Shown here piece after piece: positions 21,217-29,216 of a stretch of DNA of 64,000 bases; the stretch's first letter is position 1, and each line of letters begins with the position of its first letter. The stretch covers positions 1 to 64,000 of the forward strand of contig NZ_UGQM01000001.1 in assembly GCF_900454025.1 (NCBI RefSeq), written 5' to 3'. The DNA comes from Mycolicibacterium gilvum. Its GTDB lineage: Bacteria; Actinomycetota; Actinomycetes; Mycobacteriales; Mycobacteriaceae. Both the position numbers and the translations under genes were made by a program. Below the pieces are notes generated by a model that worked only from the letters and a program-made list of their open reading frames with translations, made no database searches and was not told the DNA's origin.

Positions 21217-22356
21217 CTAGACCATGCTGAGGTGCCGGGCGCGGGGCCCGTTGCTTGCCGATCCGAAGAGAGCGCCGCGTTGCGCGCTGGTGAGCAGCGT
21301 GATGTCGTCGAGTTCGTTGCTGGTGTAGCCGGCGGCGGTGAGTTGGTCGAGTACGGTGCCAACGAGCTGGGGCACCTCCTCGGCCACGCCCGGGCGTGGG
21401 CCGTACATGCGGCCGGTCTCATTGAGCAGCCGGAACATCGACCGGTACTGATATCCGGACAGCACACCGCGCTCGTGGGCCCGCACGACCAGCGACGACG
21501 CGCTCACACCCCAAGTGAGACGCAGCTCGTCGAGTTCGTGCACGGTCCGCACCGACACGCGGTCCAAGTCGAAGCCGATATCGCCGATAGGTGCAAGGAA
21601 CTCGGCGGCGAAACTGTTGGCCCGGCGCTCGACTTCGGCGGGGCTGACCAGTGTCATCGCGTCCATGACGAGATGACCGAGTTCGTGGGCCAGCGTCATC
21701 CGCATGCGGTCGGGCGGCCGGGCCGCGTTGACATACACCAGGTGCGGGTGATGCTCACTTGCACGCAGGGTCACCGCGTCGATCTCGTCGTCGAGAAAGT
21801 CGTCGACCACAACGAACACGCCTGCGGCTTCGAGCAATTCGGTCATGGACCGGATCGGGCCGGCGATACGCCACAAGCGGCGCAGAACCTGGGCGACGGT
21901 GATCTCGCCGAGCTCGGACGCGAAGTCGGCCGGGTCAAGATCGGGAAGCGCGAGCTTGGGGTTGATGTCGGCGTGCGACACCAGGCGGCCGATCCGCATC
22001 GCGACAAGATTCGCCCGGGCCCACACGCGGTCACGCTTCCACTCAGCCGCACTCAGGTTGGCCCGGAAATGGCTGCCCTGAGCGGGGGACCGGGTGAAGG
22101 GCACACACAACGCCTCCGGCCGGCATCCCATGGCCTGCGCGTAGTCGAGCAAGGCCTTCCCCGCCAGGGGCAGCAGTCCCGCCTCCACTCTGCTGACGTG
22201 TGAGGCGGATACCGCGGCCTCGTCGGCCAACCGCTTTTTCGACCATCCACACGACAGTCGGGTCAACTGCACCATCACGCTGTTCGCCGCGTCGTCGTAC
22301 GGATTCGGTGCCGTCACAGATCGCCTCCCATCCGTCTCGGTGCTGTCTTCCGACAC
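21217..22356 (-). CDS. XRE-family regulator with ImmA/IrrE metallopeptidase domain
   Basis: A 379-residue two-domain protein. Residues about 30-85 form a Cro/CI helix-turn-helix (SKKRLADEAAVSASHVSRVE). The central part is a DUF955/ImmA-IrrE peptidase with the HExxH motif in TLAHELGHLVMDAM and a downstream Glu in RRANSFAAEFLAP. Proteins of this kind often cleave or control repressors in mobile elements and toxin-antitoxin modules. GTG 22356 is the start; the divergent recombinase cluster begins 230 nt upstream. Its target is unknown. Confidence 0.9.
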   Translation of the reverse strand: MSEDSTETDGRRSVTAPNPYDDAANSVMVQLTRLSCGWSKKRLADEAAVSASHVSRVEAGLLPLAGKALLDYAQAMGCRPEALCVPFTRSPAQGSHFRANLSAAEWKRDRVWARANLVAMRIGRLVSHADINPKLALPDLDPADFASELGEITVAQVLRRLWRIAGPIRSMTELLEAAGVFVVVDDFLDDEIDAVTLRASEHHPHLVYVNAARPPDRMRMTLAHELGHLVMDAMTLVSPAEVERRANSFAAEFLAPIGDIGFDLDRVSVRTVHELDELRLTWGVSASSLVVRAHERGVLSGYQYRSMFRLLNETGRMYGPRPGVAEEVPQLVGTVLDQLTAAGYTSNELDDITLLTSAQRGALFGSASNGPRARHLSMV

Positions 22357-22527
22357 TAGCCCGTCGTTGCCGCGGAATCGCGTAGAAACACCGTTTGATC
22401 TGCGTTTTCCCAGTTCACACTCGCTATCCGGCGTGGGACGTGTGTGGCTGGTGTGACGATAGCCAATTTTCGGCCCGGGCGCTCGCCAAACTGCGGCCCC
22501 GTGCGCGAACGGCGTGTCTTCCAGACC

Positions 22528-22567
22528 AAAACCTTACCACGGTCTGCACGATTCTATGCAAGGTTTT
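22528..22567. promoter_or_regulatory. Inverted repeat upstream of the recombinase operon
   Basis: AAAACCTT (22528-22535) and AAGGTTTT (22560-22567) are perfect inverses separated by 24 nt, in the divergent gap between the XRE/ImmA gene and the recombinase operon. It is a plausible operator for the XRE protein, or a recombinase binding site. Confidence 0.45.
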
Positions 22568-22585
22568 CGGCTGAAAGGCGGGGTC

Positions 22586-23290
22586 GTGACAGCTCCGATG
22601 GATCAACCCACCGCACCCGAGGGTCCGGTCTCTCGCAAGGAGGCCCGGCGGCTGCTCAAACAGGTGACGGTCGGGGTGGGAGCGATGCTGCTGGCTGCGG
22701 TCGATGACTGGAATGCGTTGTCGGCGAGGCACTCCGCGCATCTTCGGACGGTGATGCAAGGGCTCGGACGCGGCGCTTATGTGGCGGCCGCCGTTGCGGC
22801 GGGCACCGATGTATGGCTGAGCACGCACGGAATGCATCCACCCGGACACACCGTCGTGAAGCCCTACCGCTGGCCCGAGATCAGCAGCCGCGGGAAGACA
22901 CACATGATGATCCACCACAACGAGATGGAACCGACCACCCCGCGGCGGACCGCGTTCTTCACCCAGGACTCGGCGACCCTGGGCCTGGTCGGCGATCCCA
23001 CTCATTGCGAGCTCACGTGGGACTACGACATCGTCACCGACACCCACATCCGTCGGATCTGGGTCAGCGCCCCGGGTGTCGACTGGGACCGCTTCGAGGT
23101 CCCCATGGCCAAAGTGCAGGCCCAATACGCGACGTGGCGCAATCGTGACATGAAATGGCTGCCCGGGGCGCTGCCCACTGACACCGCCGCAGCCGAGCCG
23201 ATGCCGTCTCGCGAACCGCAGGAAGACCTGCGGCCCGACATCCAGGTGCGGCGGCCCCGGCGCCCCGAGGAAACCCGGGATGCCGAGTGA
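22586..23290 (+). CDS. Hypothetical protein leading the recombinase operon
   Basis: A 234-residue protein from GTG 22586 (ribosome binding site GAAAGGCGG 13 nt upstream): (V/M)TAPMDQPTAPEGPVSRKEAR. I do not recognise a domain. It has an N-terminal helical part (LLKQVTVGVGAMLLAAVDDW), an Ala-rich segment, a central region rich in aromatic and His residues, and a charged C-terminal tail rich in Pro and Arg. Its stop overlaps the GTG of the next recombinase (GTGA), so it is coupled to it and may be an accessory factor of recombination. Confidence 0.7.
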   Translation: MTAPMDQPTAPEGPVSRKEARRLLKQVTVGVGAMLLAAVDDWNALSARHSAHLRTVMQGLGRGAYVAAAVAAGTDVWLSTHGMHPPGHTVVKPYRWPEISSRGKTHMMIHHNEMEPTTPRRTAFFTQDSATLGLVGDPTHCELTWDYDIVTDTHIRRIWVSAPGVDWDRFEVPMAKVQAQYATWRNRDMKWLPGALPTDTAAAEPMPSREPQEDLRPDIQVRRPRRPEETRDAE

Positions 23291-24399
23291 GGGCGGCACC
23301 GGTGTCCATCCACGGACGGGCGACGTGGACCGTGGTGGACGCATCGGGCCTACCGATCGGGGAGGTCGAGCAGTTCCTGCACTGGCTGCGCGCGGTCGGT
23401 CGTTCCCAGAACACCGTCCGCTCGTATGCACGCCACCTGAGCTTGTTCTACCGGTGGCTGGGCGCGCGCGGAATCCCCTGGGACGCCGTGGTATTCGACG
23501 CACTGTGCGATTTTGTGGGCGCCCTGTCCGCCGGTTTGCCGCCTCTGCCGACCCGCACGGGCAGCCGGGCGCCGGGAACGGTGAAGGCGGTCAGCGCGGC
23601 CGTCCGCGAGTTCTACGAGTTCCATCGTGTAGAAGGCCGCGGACCGCAGGATCTCGTGTTGACCCGCAACCCATCTCGGCTCCCGCGCCGGTCACACAAC
23701 TTCCTGTCCCACATCGAGCAACGACACCCGAGTGCGGTCTCCCGGTTGACCCGGCCGGGCAAACAGCCCGCGGAGACCGTGCAGACGATCGACTTCGAGG
23801 CGGACTTCGCGACGTTGCTGGCGGCGGCGTCGACCTGCCGCGACCGGCTGCTGCTCTCCGCGCTGTATGACCTGGGGCTGCGGATCGGGCAGGCGTTGGG
23901 GTTGCGGCACGCCGACCTGGACCCGATGCGCAAGCGAGTTCAGGTATGTCGCCGGGAAGACAACACCAACGGGGCGCTGTCAAAGCAGCGCGCACAGTTC
24001 GCGGTGGACGCGCCCCGCCGGTTCTTCGACCTGTACGCCGCCTACCTACTCGGTGAGATCAGCGGCATAGACAGTGATTACGTCTTCGTCAACCTGTCCC
24101 GGCCCCCGATCGGCGGACCGCTGTCGTACTCGAACGCCTACCAGATCATCGAACATATCGGCTCGGCTGCGGGTCTCGACGGGCTGCACCCGCACATGCT
24201 GCGCCACACCCACGCCACCGCCCTGGCGAAGGCCGGCTGGACATCGGCCGAGATCGCCGCCCGGCTCGGGCAATCTCACGCCGCCAGCGCCGACGTCTAT
24301 ATCCACCTCGCCAGCGACGACCTGGCAGACCGGCTGCGCCGCACCGAGCGTCTGGTGTGGGCGCCACCGCAGCCCGGGGCAGGCCGTGAGAAACGTTGA
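23287..24399 (+). CDS. Tyrosine recombinase 1 (TnpA-like)
   Basis: A 370-residue phage-integrase-family recombinase. The N-terminal SAM-like core-binding domain (QFLHWLRAVGRSQNTVRSYA) is followed by the catalytic domain with the first Arg in YDLGLRIGQALGLRHAD, the HxLRH box in HPHMLRHTHATALA, and the nucleophilic Tyr in SADVYIHLA. All catalytic residues look intact. It overlaps both neighbours and corresponds in size and order to TnpA of Tn554-like elements. It is a candidate for the island integrase. Confidence 0.92.
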   Translation: MRAAPVSIHGRATWTVVDASGLPIGEVEQFLHWLRAVGRSQNTVRSYARHLSLFYRWLGARGIPWDAVVFDALCDFVGALSAGLPPLPTRTGSRAPGTVKAVSAAVREFYEFHRVEGRGPQDLVLTRNPSRLPRRSHNFLSHIEQRHPSAVSRLTRPGKQPAETVQTIDFEADFATLLAAASTCRDRLLLSALYDLGLRIGQALGLRHADLDPMRKRVQVCRREDNTNGALSKQRAQFAVDAPRRFFDLYAAYLLGEISGIDSDYVFVNLSRPPIGGPLSYSNAYQIIEHIGSAAGLDGLHPHMLRHTHATALAKAGWTSAEIAARLGQSHAASADVYIHLASDDLADRLRRTERLVWAPPQPGAGREKR

Positions 24400-26392
24400 A
24401 TCCCAGCGAGGCTCCTCCCGGGGAGGTCGCCGTTCGCCGCTACAGGTGCCCGACGGGCCGTGGTGTCAGCCGACGTGGCAGGTCGTCGAAACAGCCGGAG
24501 ACCGCCGCCGCCGGGCCACCGACCCCTGCGCCGTCGACGCATGCAAGAGCGAGCGGTACTGGCTTGGCGGCCCCCAGACCACCGGCGAACGACGCGGATT
24601 GTGCTACGCGCACTACTTCCAATGGTTCCGCGCCGGCCAGCCCGCCGACTTCACCGCTTGGGCGAACTTCGAAGCCCGGCCGGTCGGAGCCCCGCGCGGC
24701 TACCTCTCGGCCCAGGTCGTCGACTTCCGGCGGTTACCGCAGGTCGCGGCCGATGAGATCCGGTTCGTCGTTGCCACCAAAGTCCGCCGCGGCGACTGGA
24801 CCCCCAACACCAGCCTCCGCCGCTTCCTCATGGTGCTGATCGACACCGCCGACGGGCGAATCACCGACTCGCTTACCGAGCGACCCACTGAGGACTGGCT
24901 TCTGCTGTGCCGGCAACATTGGCCGCACACCAGCTCGTTCGACTCGCTGTGCGCGCCCTACCTTCGGCGCTTCTTCCGGCTCCTCGACGGCGCCACCAAC
25001 CCCAACCTGTGGGCCGACGACCATTGGCACTGGCGAGACGGATTCGAATTCGTCCTCGACGCAACCCAATCCGGATCGACACACACAGCCGTGGACTGGT
25101 CCACGGTGCCCCTGCCGTGGCTGCGGACTGCGGTCAAAGAACTCGCACGACGACAGCTCACCACCGCCACCATGTCGTGGGGAACGCTGACCCAGTGGGT
25201 GCGCGCCACCCGCCAACTCGCCCGGTTCCTCACCCGCGACGACGAGCAGCCGGAGCCGTGCGCGGTGACCAGGCCGGTCTTCCTTGACTACCTGGCGTGG
25301 ACGCGTCGACCGGACACCGAAGCGGACTCCCGGCTCGCCAATACCGCTGCCTACCTGCTGGAGTCGCTGCACGACACCCAGATCGTGCCCGATCTCGGGG
25401 CGGCGGTGTTCCTCCGACGAGGCGAAAACGTGCACCGCAAGACCCGCAGCCCCCGCCCGTTCCCGCCGGACGTGATCGACCGCGTCGACACACTGATCGT
25501 CGACAACCCCGCAACCGACCCCACCCTGCGGTCGATGATCGCCACGACCCGGTGGGCAGGCTGCCGCATCTCCGAACTGGTCGCACTGCCCATCGACTGC
25601 CTGCACCGCTCCGACGCGGGCTACTGGATCGAATACTGGATGCCCAAAACCCGAGCATGGCGCCGATTCCCCATCCCCGACAGCCTCGCAACAATCGTCC
25701 TCGACCAGCAGACCCGCGTCCGCGACACCTACGGACCCGACGCCGAACACCTATTCCCAGGCGCTCGGTCGAACGCCGCCGCCGGCCGCACCCAACCCTG
25801 GTCGACCAGCGGCCTCCGGCACCGACTCGCCGCCCTGTTCACCGAACACGGGATCACCACCTCAACCATCACCGGCGAGCCGATCTCCGGCGGCGACGTG
25901 CACCGCTTCCGGCACACCATCGGAACCACGCTGCTCAACAACGGGTGGACCCAACAAGAAGTACGTGACTTCCTCGGCCACCACAGCGACACCATGACCT
26001 CTGCATACGCCCGCATCACCGACGACACCCTCGCCCGCAAAGCACGCGAATTCTGGGACAGCGCCACCGCCGACACGACCAACACCGATGCCGATGTTGA
26101 GCGACTCCGGGCCCGATTCACCATGGCTCTGCCCAACGGATTCTGTACTCTCCCAACGGCACAACGCTGCGAATTCCGGCCCAACCCCTGCCTCGACTGC
26201 TCCTTCCACGACCCCGGCGGCCGCGTCTTCCTCGGCGCCCACATCGCCCACCGCGACCAACTGCAACGCCTCACCGCGGACGCCCGCGAATGCGGCGACA
26301 CAGCCGCCGTCGAGTTGAACACGGCGATGCTCGACAAAGTCACCAAGCTGATCAGCGAAATCGACCCGAAGACCTCGCAGGACGCCCAGTGA
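24386..26392 (+). CDS. Tyrosine recombinase 2 (TnpB-like, large)
   Basis: A 668-residue recombinase, starting at GTG 24386 inside the end of the previous gene. The N-terminal region contains a Cys-containing motif (CAVDACKSERYW...CYAHYF) that may bind zinc. The C-terminal catalytic domain shows Arg in RWAGCRISELVALPID, HRFRHTIGTTLL and LGHHSDTMTSAYARI with Tyr. A further Cys cluster near the end (CEFRPNPCLDCSFH) may bind metal. Size and place between a TnpA-like and a small DUF6262 protein fit TnpB of Tn554-like transposons. Confidence 0.92.
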   Translation: MRNVESQRGSSRGGRRSPLQVPDGPWCQPTWQVVETAGDRRRRATDPCAVDACKSERYWLGGPQTTGERRGLCYAHYFQWFRAGQPADFTAWANFEARPVGAPRGYLSAQVVDFRRLPQVAADEIRFVVATKVRRGDWTPNTSLRRFLMVLIDTADGRITDSLTERPTEDWLLLCRQHWPHTSSFDSLCAPYLRRFFRLLDGATNPNLWADDHWHWRDGFEFVLDATQSGSTHTAVDWSTVPLPWLRTAVKELARRQLTTATMSWGTLTQWVRATRQLARFLTRDDEQPEPCAVTRPVFLDYLAWTRRPDTEADSRLANTAAYLLESLHDTQIVPDLGAAVFLRRGENVHRKTRSPRPFPPDVIDRVDTLIVDNPATDPTLRSMIATTRWAGCRISELVALPIDCLHRSDAGYWIEYWMPKTRAWRRFPIPDSLATIVLDQQTRVRDTYGPDAEHLFPGARSNAAAGRTQPWSTSGLRHRLAALFTEHGITTSTITGEPISGGDVHRFRHTIGTTLLNNGWTQQEVRDFLGHHSDTMTSAYARITDDTLARKAREFWDSATADTTNTDADVERLRARFTMALPNGFCTLPTAQRCEFRPNPCLDCSFHDPGGRVFLGAHIAHRDQLQRLTADARECGDTAAVELNTAMLDKVTKLISEIDPKTSQDAQ

Positions 26393-26802
26393 GCGCCGGT
26401 GACCGCGAACGCCGCACCGCCCGCCTGGGCGAAGCTGCCGCCGCTCGCACCGCAGACGCCGCAGCGCGCGCCCGCAGGGCGATCACAAAACTGCGCAACA
26501 CCGGTGAACCCGTCACCTTCGTCGCCGTCGCCCGTGAGGCGAGTGTGTCAACCAGCTTCCTCTACCAGCACAGCCAACTCCGCAATGACATCACCACTCT
26601 CAGGACCACCGCCAGTGCCGCGGCGGCGACCGGAGTTAAATCCGCCGCCAGCATCGAATCGCTCCGCACCAAACTGGCAGCCGCCATCGCCCGAAACCGT
26701 GAGCTCACCGAAGAGATCGCACAGCTACGCACCGAAAACGAAGCGCTCCGCAGCCGACTCCTCGAAATCCGCACTCCCGCAGCAGCAACTTGTCCGTCTT
26801 AG
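26389..26802 (+). CDS. DUF6262 (TnpC-like) accessory protein
   Basis: A 137-residue, highly charged and Ala-rich protein starting at GTG 26389, overlapping recombinase 2 by four bases. It has a predicted helix-turn-helix-like segment (VTFVAVAREASVSTSFLYQH) and a C-terminal coiled coil (about 90-125). This is the usual third gene after paired tyrosine recombinases in Actinobacteria and matches TnpC in position, which affects transposition frequency and orientation in Tn554. Function here is inferred. Confidence 0.85.
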   Translation: MSAGDRERRTARLGEAAAARTADAAARARRAITKLRNTGEPVTFVAVAREASVSTSFLYQHSQLRNDITTLRTTASAAAATGVKSAASIESLRTKLAAAIARNRELTEEIAQLRTENEALRSRLLEIRTPAAATCPS

Positions 26803-26878
26803 CGCCGTCAGCAGCCGCCCACGGTTGGATTGCCCGCTAACGGGGACCAGTCGTGTCCGGATGGCTTGTGCACCAATC

Positions 26879-28198
26879 TTAGTCGCGCTGTCCGATGCGA
26901 TGATTGCGGCCTCGTGAGGAACTTAGTCTGGCGCGGAACTTCTCAATCTCCGTTGCGAGTTGGGCCCTGATCTCGGCGAACGTAGCCCGCCGCTGCTCCG
27001 GGTGATTGAGAAGTGTCGTACAGGCTGCGGCGAGCAGGCGCGAGGTGGTGAACAGCTTGGTCGACTGAAGGTCGCGGTTGATCACTCGCAGCAGGGTGGC
27101 CGCGCCGTCCGGATCGTTTGCAACCCGCCGGAGGAGCTCGGTGACCAGCGGTGAAGGTGCCCCTGGTGGGGCCATCTGCATGGCGAACCAGTACATGTCG
27201 TAGGAACTGCGGTCGCGGTGCTGCCACCAGCGTTTCATCGCCTCGTCTTGGGCGGTCGCCGAGCCGGCCGATGCGCTGATGGCCGTCGACAGCGCCTTGG
27301 CCTGGCAGAGCGCGTCGGAGATGCCCTGACCGGGGGTGAAATCCTTGAAATGCCCGGCATCCCCGACCAGTACCCACCCCGGTCCGGCCGATTCCCGAAA
27401 GTAGCTGTGCCAGTTCGCCATCACCCGCAGCGGACCGTCACGTTCGGCGCCGCCCACGATGTCATCGAGCTCAGGCCAGGCGCGAATTGCGTTGCGGAAA
27501 TTGGCTTCTCGATCCCGATGGAAATTGTGCGCAGCGTCATGGTCGACAGCGACCGTCGCCATGTACAGGCCCGAGTCTGTCGGGCTGGCGAGGAAGGCCA
27601 GGTTGCCTTTTCGACCGATCCGTAGTCGGGGTTCGTGCGGCCCAGTGGCAAAGTAGCCCCAGACCGGTATACGCCCCGCAGGTTTTACCAGGTACTTGTG
27701 CGCGCCCACCGACTCGGCAATCACCGACCCGCGGCCGTCAGCCCCGACCACCAGACCAGCTTCCAGTGGCCCGTGCGCGGTGTCGATACCGATGACTCTT
27801 CCGCCGGACCTGCGGGCACCGGTGACTCGGCATCTGGTTCGCACATCGGCACCGGCGTCCCTGGCTATCTGCAGCAAGGCCTGATCGAGGATCGTCCGGC
27901 GCACGTTTAGTCCCGGATGTGTGTATCGGTCATCGAGGACACCGTCGATGCGGATGTCGTCGATCACCACGCTGAATCGGTCCAACTGTGCCGCACTGCG
28001 AGCCAGCAGCGGCTCCAACGCGCCGAGTTCGTCAAGGATCGCCACGCCCCGGGGCTGCAGCACATGGGTGGACGGTGTCTCACTCGGAAAGGCAGCCTTA
28101 TCGATAAGGCAGACCCGCATGCCGGCCCGCGCCAAGTAAATGGCGAGCGCTGAACCAGCACAACGCGCACCCACCACGACAACGTCGAACGATTCCAT
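26879..28198 (-). CDS. FAD-dependent monooxygenase/oxidoreductase
   Basis: A 439-residue flavoprotein of the aromatic hydroxylase/UbiH class. It shows the dinucleotide fold VVVGARCAGSALAIYLARAG at residues about 6-25, the DG motif VVGADGRGS and the GD motif VLVGDAGHFKDFTPGQG. The substrate is unknown. I chose ATG 28198 (MESFDVVVVG) with GGAGAAG upstream over the longer frame. It is divergent from a TetR regulator, which probably represses it in response to an aromatic or lipophilic ligand. Confidence 0.88.
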   Translation of the reverse strand: MESFDVVVVGARCAGSALAIYLARAGMRVCLIDKAAFPSETPSTHVLQPRGVAILDELGALEPLLARSAAQLDRFSVVIDDIRIDGVLDDRYTHPGLNVRRTILDQALLQIARDAGADVRTRCRVTGARRSGGRVIGIDTAHGPLEAGLVVGADGRGSVIAESVGAHKYLVKPAGRIPVWGYFATGPHEPRLRIGRKGNLAFLASPTDSGLYMATVAVDHDAAHNFHRDREANFRNAIRAWPELDDIVGGAERDGPLRVMANWHSYFRESAGPGWVLVGDAGHFKDFTPGQGISDALCQAKALSTAISASAGSATAQDEAMKRWWQHRDRSSYDMYWFAMQMAPPGAPSPLVTELLRRVANDPDGAATLLRVINRDLQSTKLFTTSRLLAAACTTLLNHPEQRRATFAEIRAQLATEIEKFRARLSSSRGRNHRIGQRD

Positions 28199-28227
28199 GG
28201 GCACTTCTCCGCGCGGCTCGCCTGACG

Positions 28228-28274
28228 AACTTACCAATGGTTAAAGTAGCGATGATCTGCAAACTTATCAATGG
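28228..28274. promoter_or_regulatory. Candidate TetR operator (direct repeat)
   Basis: AACTTACCAATGG (28228-28240) and AACTTATCAATGG (28262-28274) are direct repeats differing at one base, 34 nt apart, in the gap between the flavoprotein and the TetR gene. The first copy has a partly palindromic centre (ACCA-A-TGGT). The second includes the upstream ATG at 28271, which argues that translation of the regulator begins at 28304. Confidence 0.55.
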
Positions 28275-28303
28275 CAAAATCGTCTACGCAGTATCCTGCA
28301 GCA

Positions 28304-28927
28304 ATGTCTGAAGCTGGGGAGCACCGGCACTACCACCACGGTGACCTCCGAGCAGCGGCGGTCGCCGCGGCGGTCGCCGAGGTCGAGGAAGTGGGCATTT
28401 CGGCAGCTTCGATGCGCCGAATCGCACGAAGGGCGGGTGTGACACACGCGGCCCTCGCTCATCACTTCGCCCACAAAACCGGTCTGTTCACCGCCGTTGC
28501 CACAGAAGGATTTAGGCGAATGGCGGAGGCGATCGAGCCAGCCGCATCTGGTGATCGGGGATTCCTGTACGGGGGCGCGGAGTACGTGAGGTTCGCACTC
28601 GAGAACCGTGGGTTCTACGAGGTGTTGTTCCGCCCCTACCTATGCCATCAGGACGACCGAGACCTCAAGCAGGCTCGGACAGCGGCCTTCGACATCCTCT
28701 ACGGAACCGCCCGGCGAAGCCTAGCCAGTGTTTGCGATGCCGATACCCTCACCGATGCCGACGTTGCCAGCCTCGTCATCGCCGGCTGGTCGATGTCTCA
28801 CGGCTACGCGACCCTCCTGGCGACCGAAAACCTCGCCGACCGGCCGTCCGGAGACATCCTTCGCGGAGTCGAGCTCCTCGCCAGGCTGGTCGGTAGTCCG
28901 CCGAACGACAACGAGGCGACGCGCTAG
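28304..28927 (+). CDS. TetR/AcrR-family transcriptional regulator
   Basis: A 207-residue repressor (from ATG 28304, MSEAGEHRHYHHGDL). The N-terminal helix-turn-helix includes SMRRIARRAGVTHAALAHHF and HKTGLFTAVATEGF. The C-terminal ligand domain resembles the WHG type. It is divergent from the flavoprotein gene and probably autoregulates through the intergenic direct repeat. The in-frame ATG at 28271 is an alternative start. It is the last intact gene before the right island end. Confidence 0.88.
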   Translation: MSEAGEHRHYHHGDLRAAAVAAAVAEVEEVGISAASMRRIARRAGVTHAALAHHFAHKTGLFTAVATEGFRRMAEAIEPAASGDRGFLYGGAEYVRFALENRGFYEVLFRPYLCHQDDRDLKQARTAAFDILYGTARRSLASVCDADTLTDADVASLVIAGWSMSHGYATLLATENLADRPSGDILRGVELLARLVGSPPNDNEATR

Positions 28928-29008
28928 CTCCAGTTGTCGAGATGGACAGGGGGCTCGGCGCGACTGAACACGAGCAGCGCCGCCGTCAACGACTTCCTAG
29001 AGATAATC

Positions 29009-29055
29009 CGTCCACGACGACGGGCCGACGCTTCGCTGTGGGCCCGTCGTGGACG
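29009..29055. repeat. Long hairpin near the right island end
   Basis: CGTCCACGACGACGGGCC (29009-29026) is the inverse of a segment ending at 29055 (GGCCCGTCGTGGACG), apart from a 3-bp ACG insertion; the loop is about 14 nt. It follows the TetR gene and may be its terminator. It lies between two copies of TCCTAGAGATA (28995-29005 and 29075-29085), so it could also be part of the recombination site. Confidence 0.6.
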
Positions 29056-29073
29056 TCGACTCCACGCTCGGGC

Positions 29074-29104
29074 CTCCTAGAGATATCGAATCTCCTAGGC
29101 TCCA
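29074..29104. other. Right attachment junction (attR) of the island
   Basis: Island sequence ending CTCCTAGAGATA (29074-29085) meets TCG and the host tRNA-Ala 3' end. The arm is the inverse of TATCTGTAGGAG at the left junction (11 of 12). An additional direct copy TCCTAGAGATA at 28995-29005 may be an integrase arm site. Confidence 0.75.
29089..29104 (+). pseudogene. alaT: Host tRNA-Ala (TGC), displaced 3' part
   Basis: AATCTCCTAGGCTCCA completes the T-loop, the 3' T-stem (CTCCT), the acceptor strand (AGGCTCC) and the discriminator A of the tRNA-Ala whose first 57 nt are at 12532-12588. The preceding TCG (29086-29088) is common to both junctions. On its own it is non-functional. Confidence 0.93.
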
Positions 29105-29216
29105 CAATCTTTCCCCAGGCCGAACCTCCGCCATGTGAGGTTCGCCTCTCCCCCGTGCGGGTAGCCCCCTGAAGTGCCGCGACGACGCGGCGACCATATT
29201 CGAGGAGGGGCACGAG

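Larger units (their letters stand above)
12589..29085. mobile_element. Genomic island integrated in tRNA-Ala(TGC)
   Basis: About 16.5 kb lies between the two halves of the host tRNA-Ala gene. The insertion point is the T-loop (TTCG^AAT). Content is typical of an accessory region: recombinases, IS elements, broken genes, an XRE/ImmA regulator, a flavoprotein/TetR pair. Conserved mycobacterial gene order resumes with the cwsA-ppiA block to the right. Unlike usual tRNA-targeting elements, this one does not restore the tRNA 3' end; it carries a different tRNA-Ala at 12662-12732. The tyrosine recombinases at 23287-26392 are candidate integrases, but this is inference. Later IS insertions have probably rearranged the interior. 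Confidence 0.88.

Noticed and set aside
20901..21467. 188-codon minus-strand frame overlapping the end of the XRE/ImmA gene
   Set aside because: It runs mostly in another frame of the XRE/ImmA gene and of the small downstream frame, with Ser/Thr/Pro-rich shadow composition.
12589..29085. Intact prophage or conjugative element
   Set aside because: No structural phage, relaxase, type IV secretion or replication genes are visible, only recombinases and mixed cargo.
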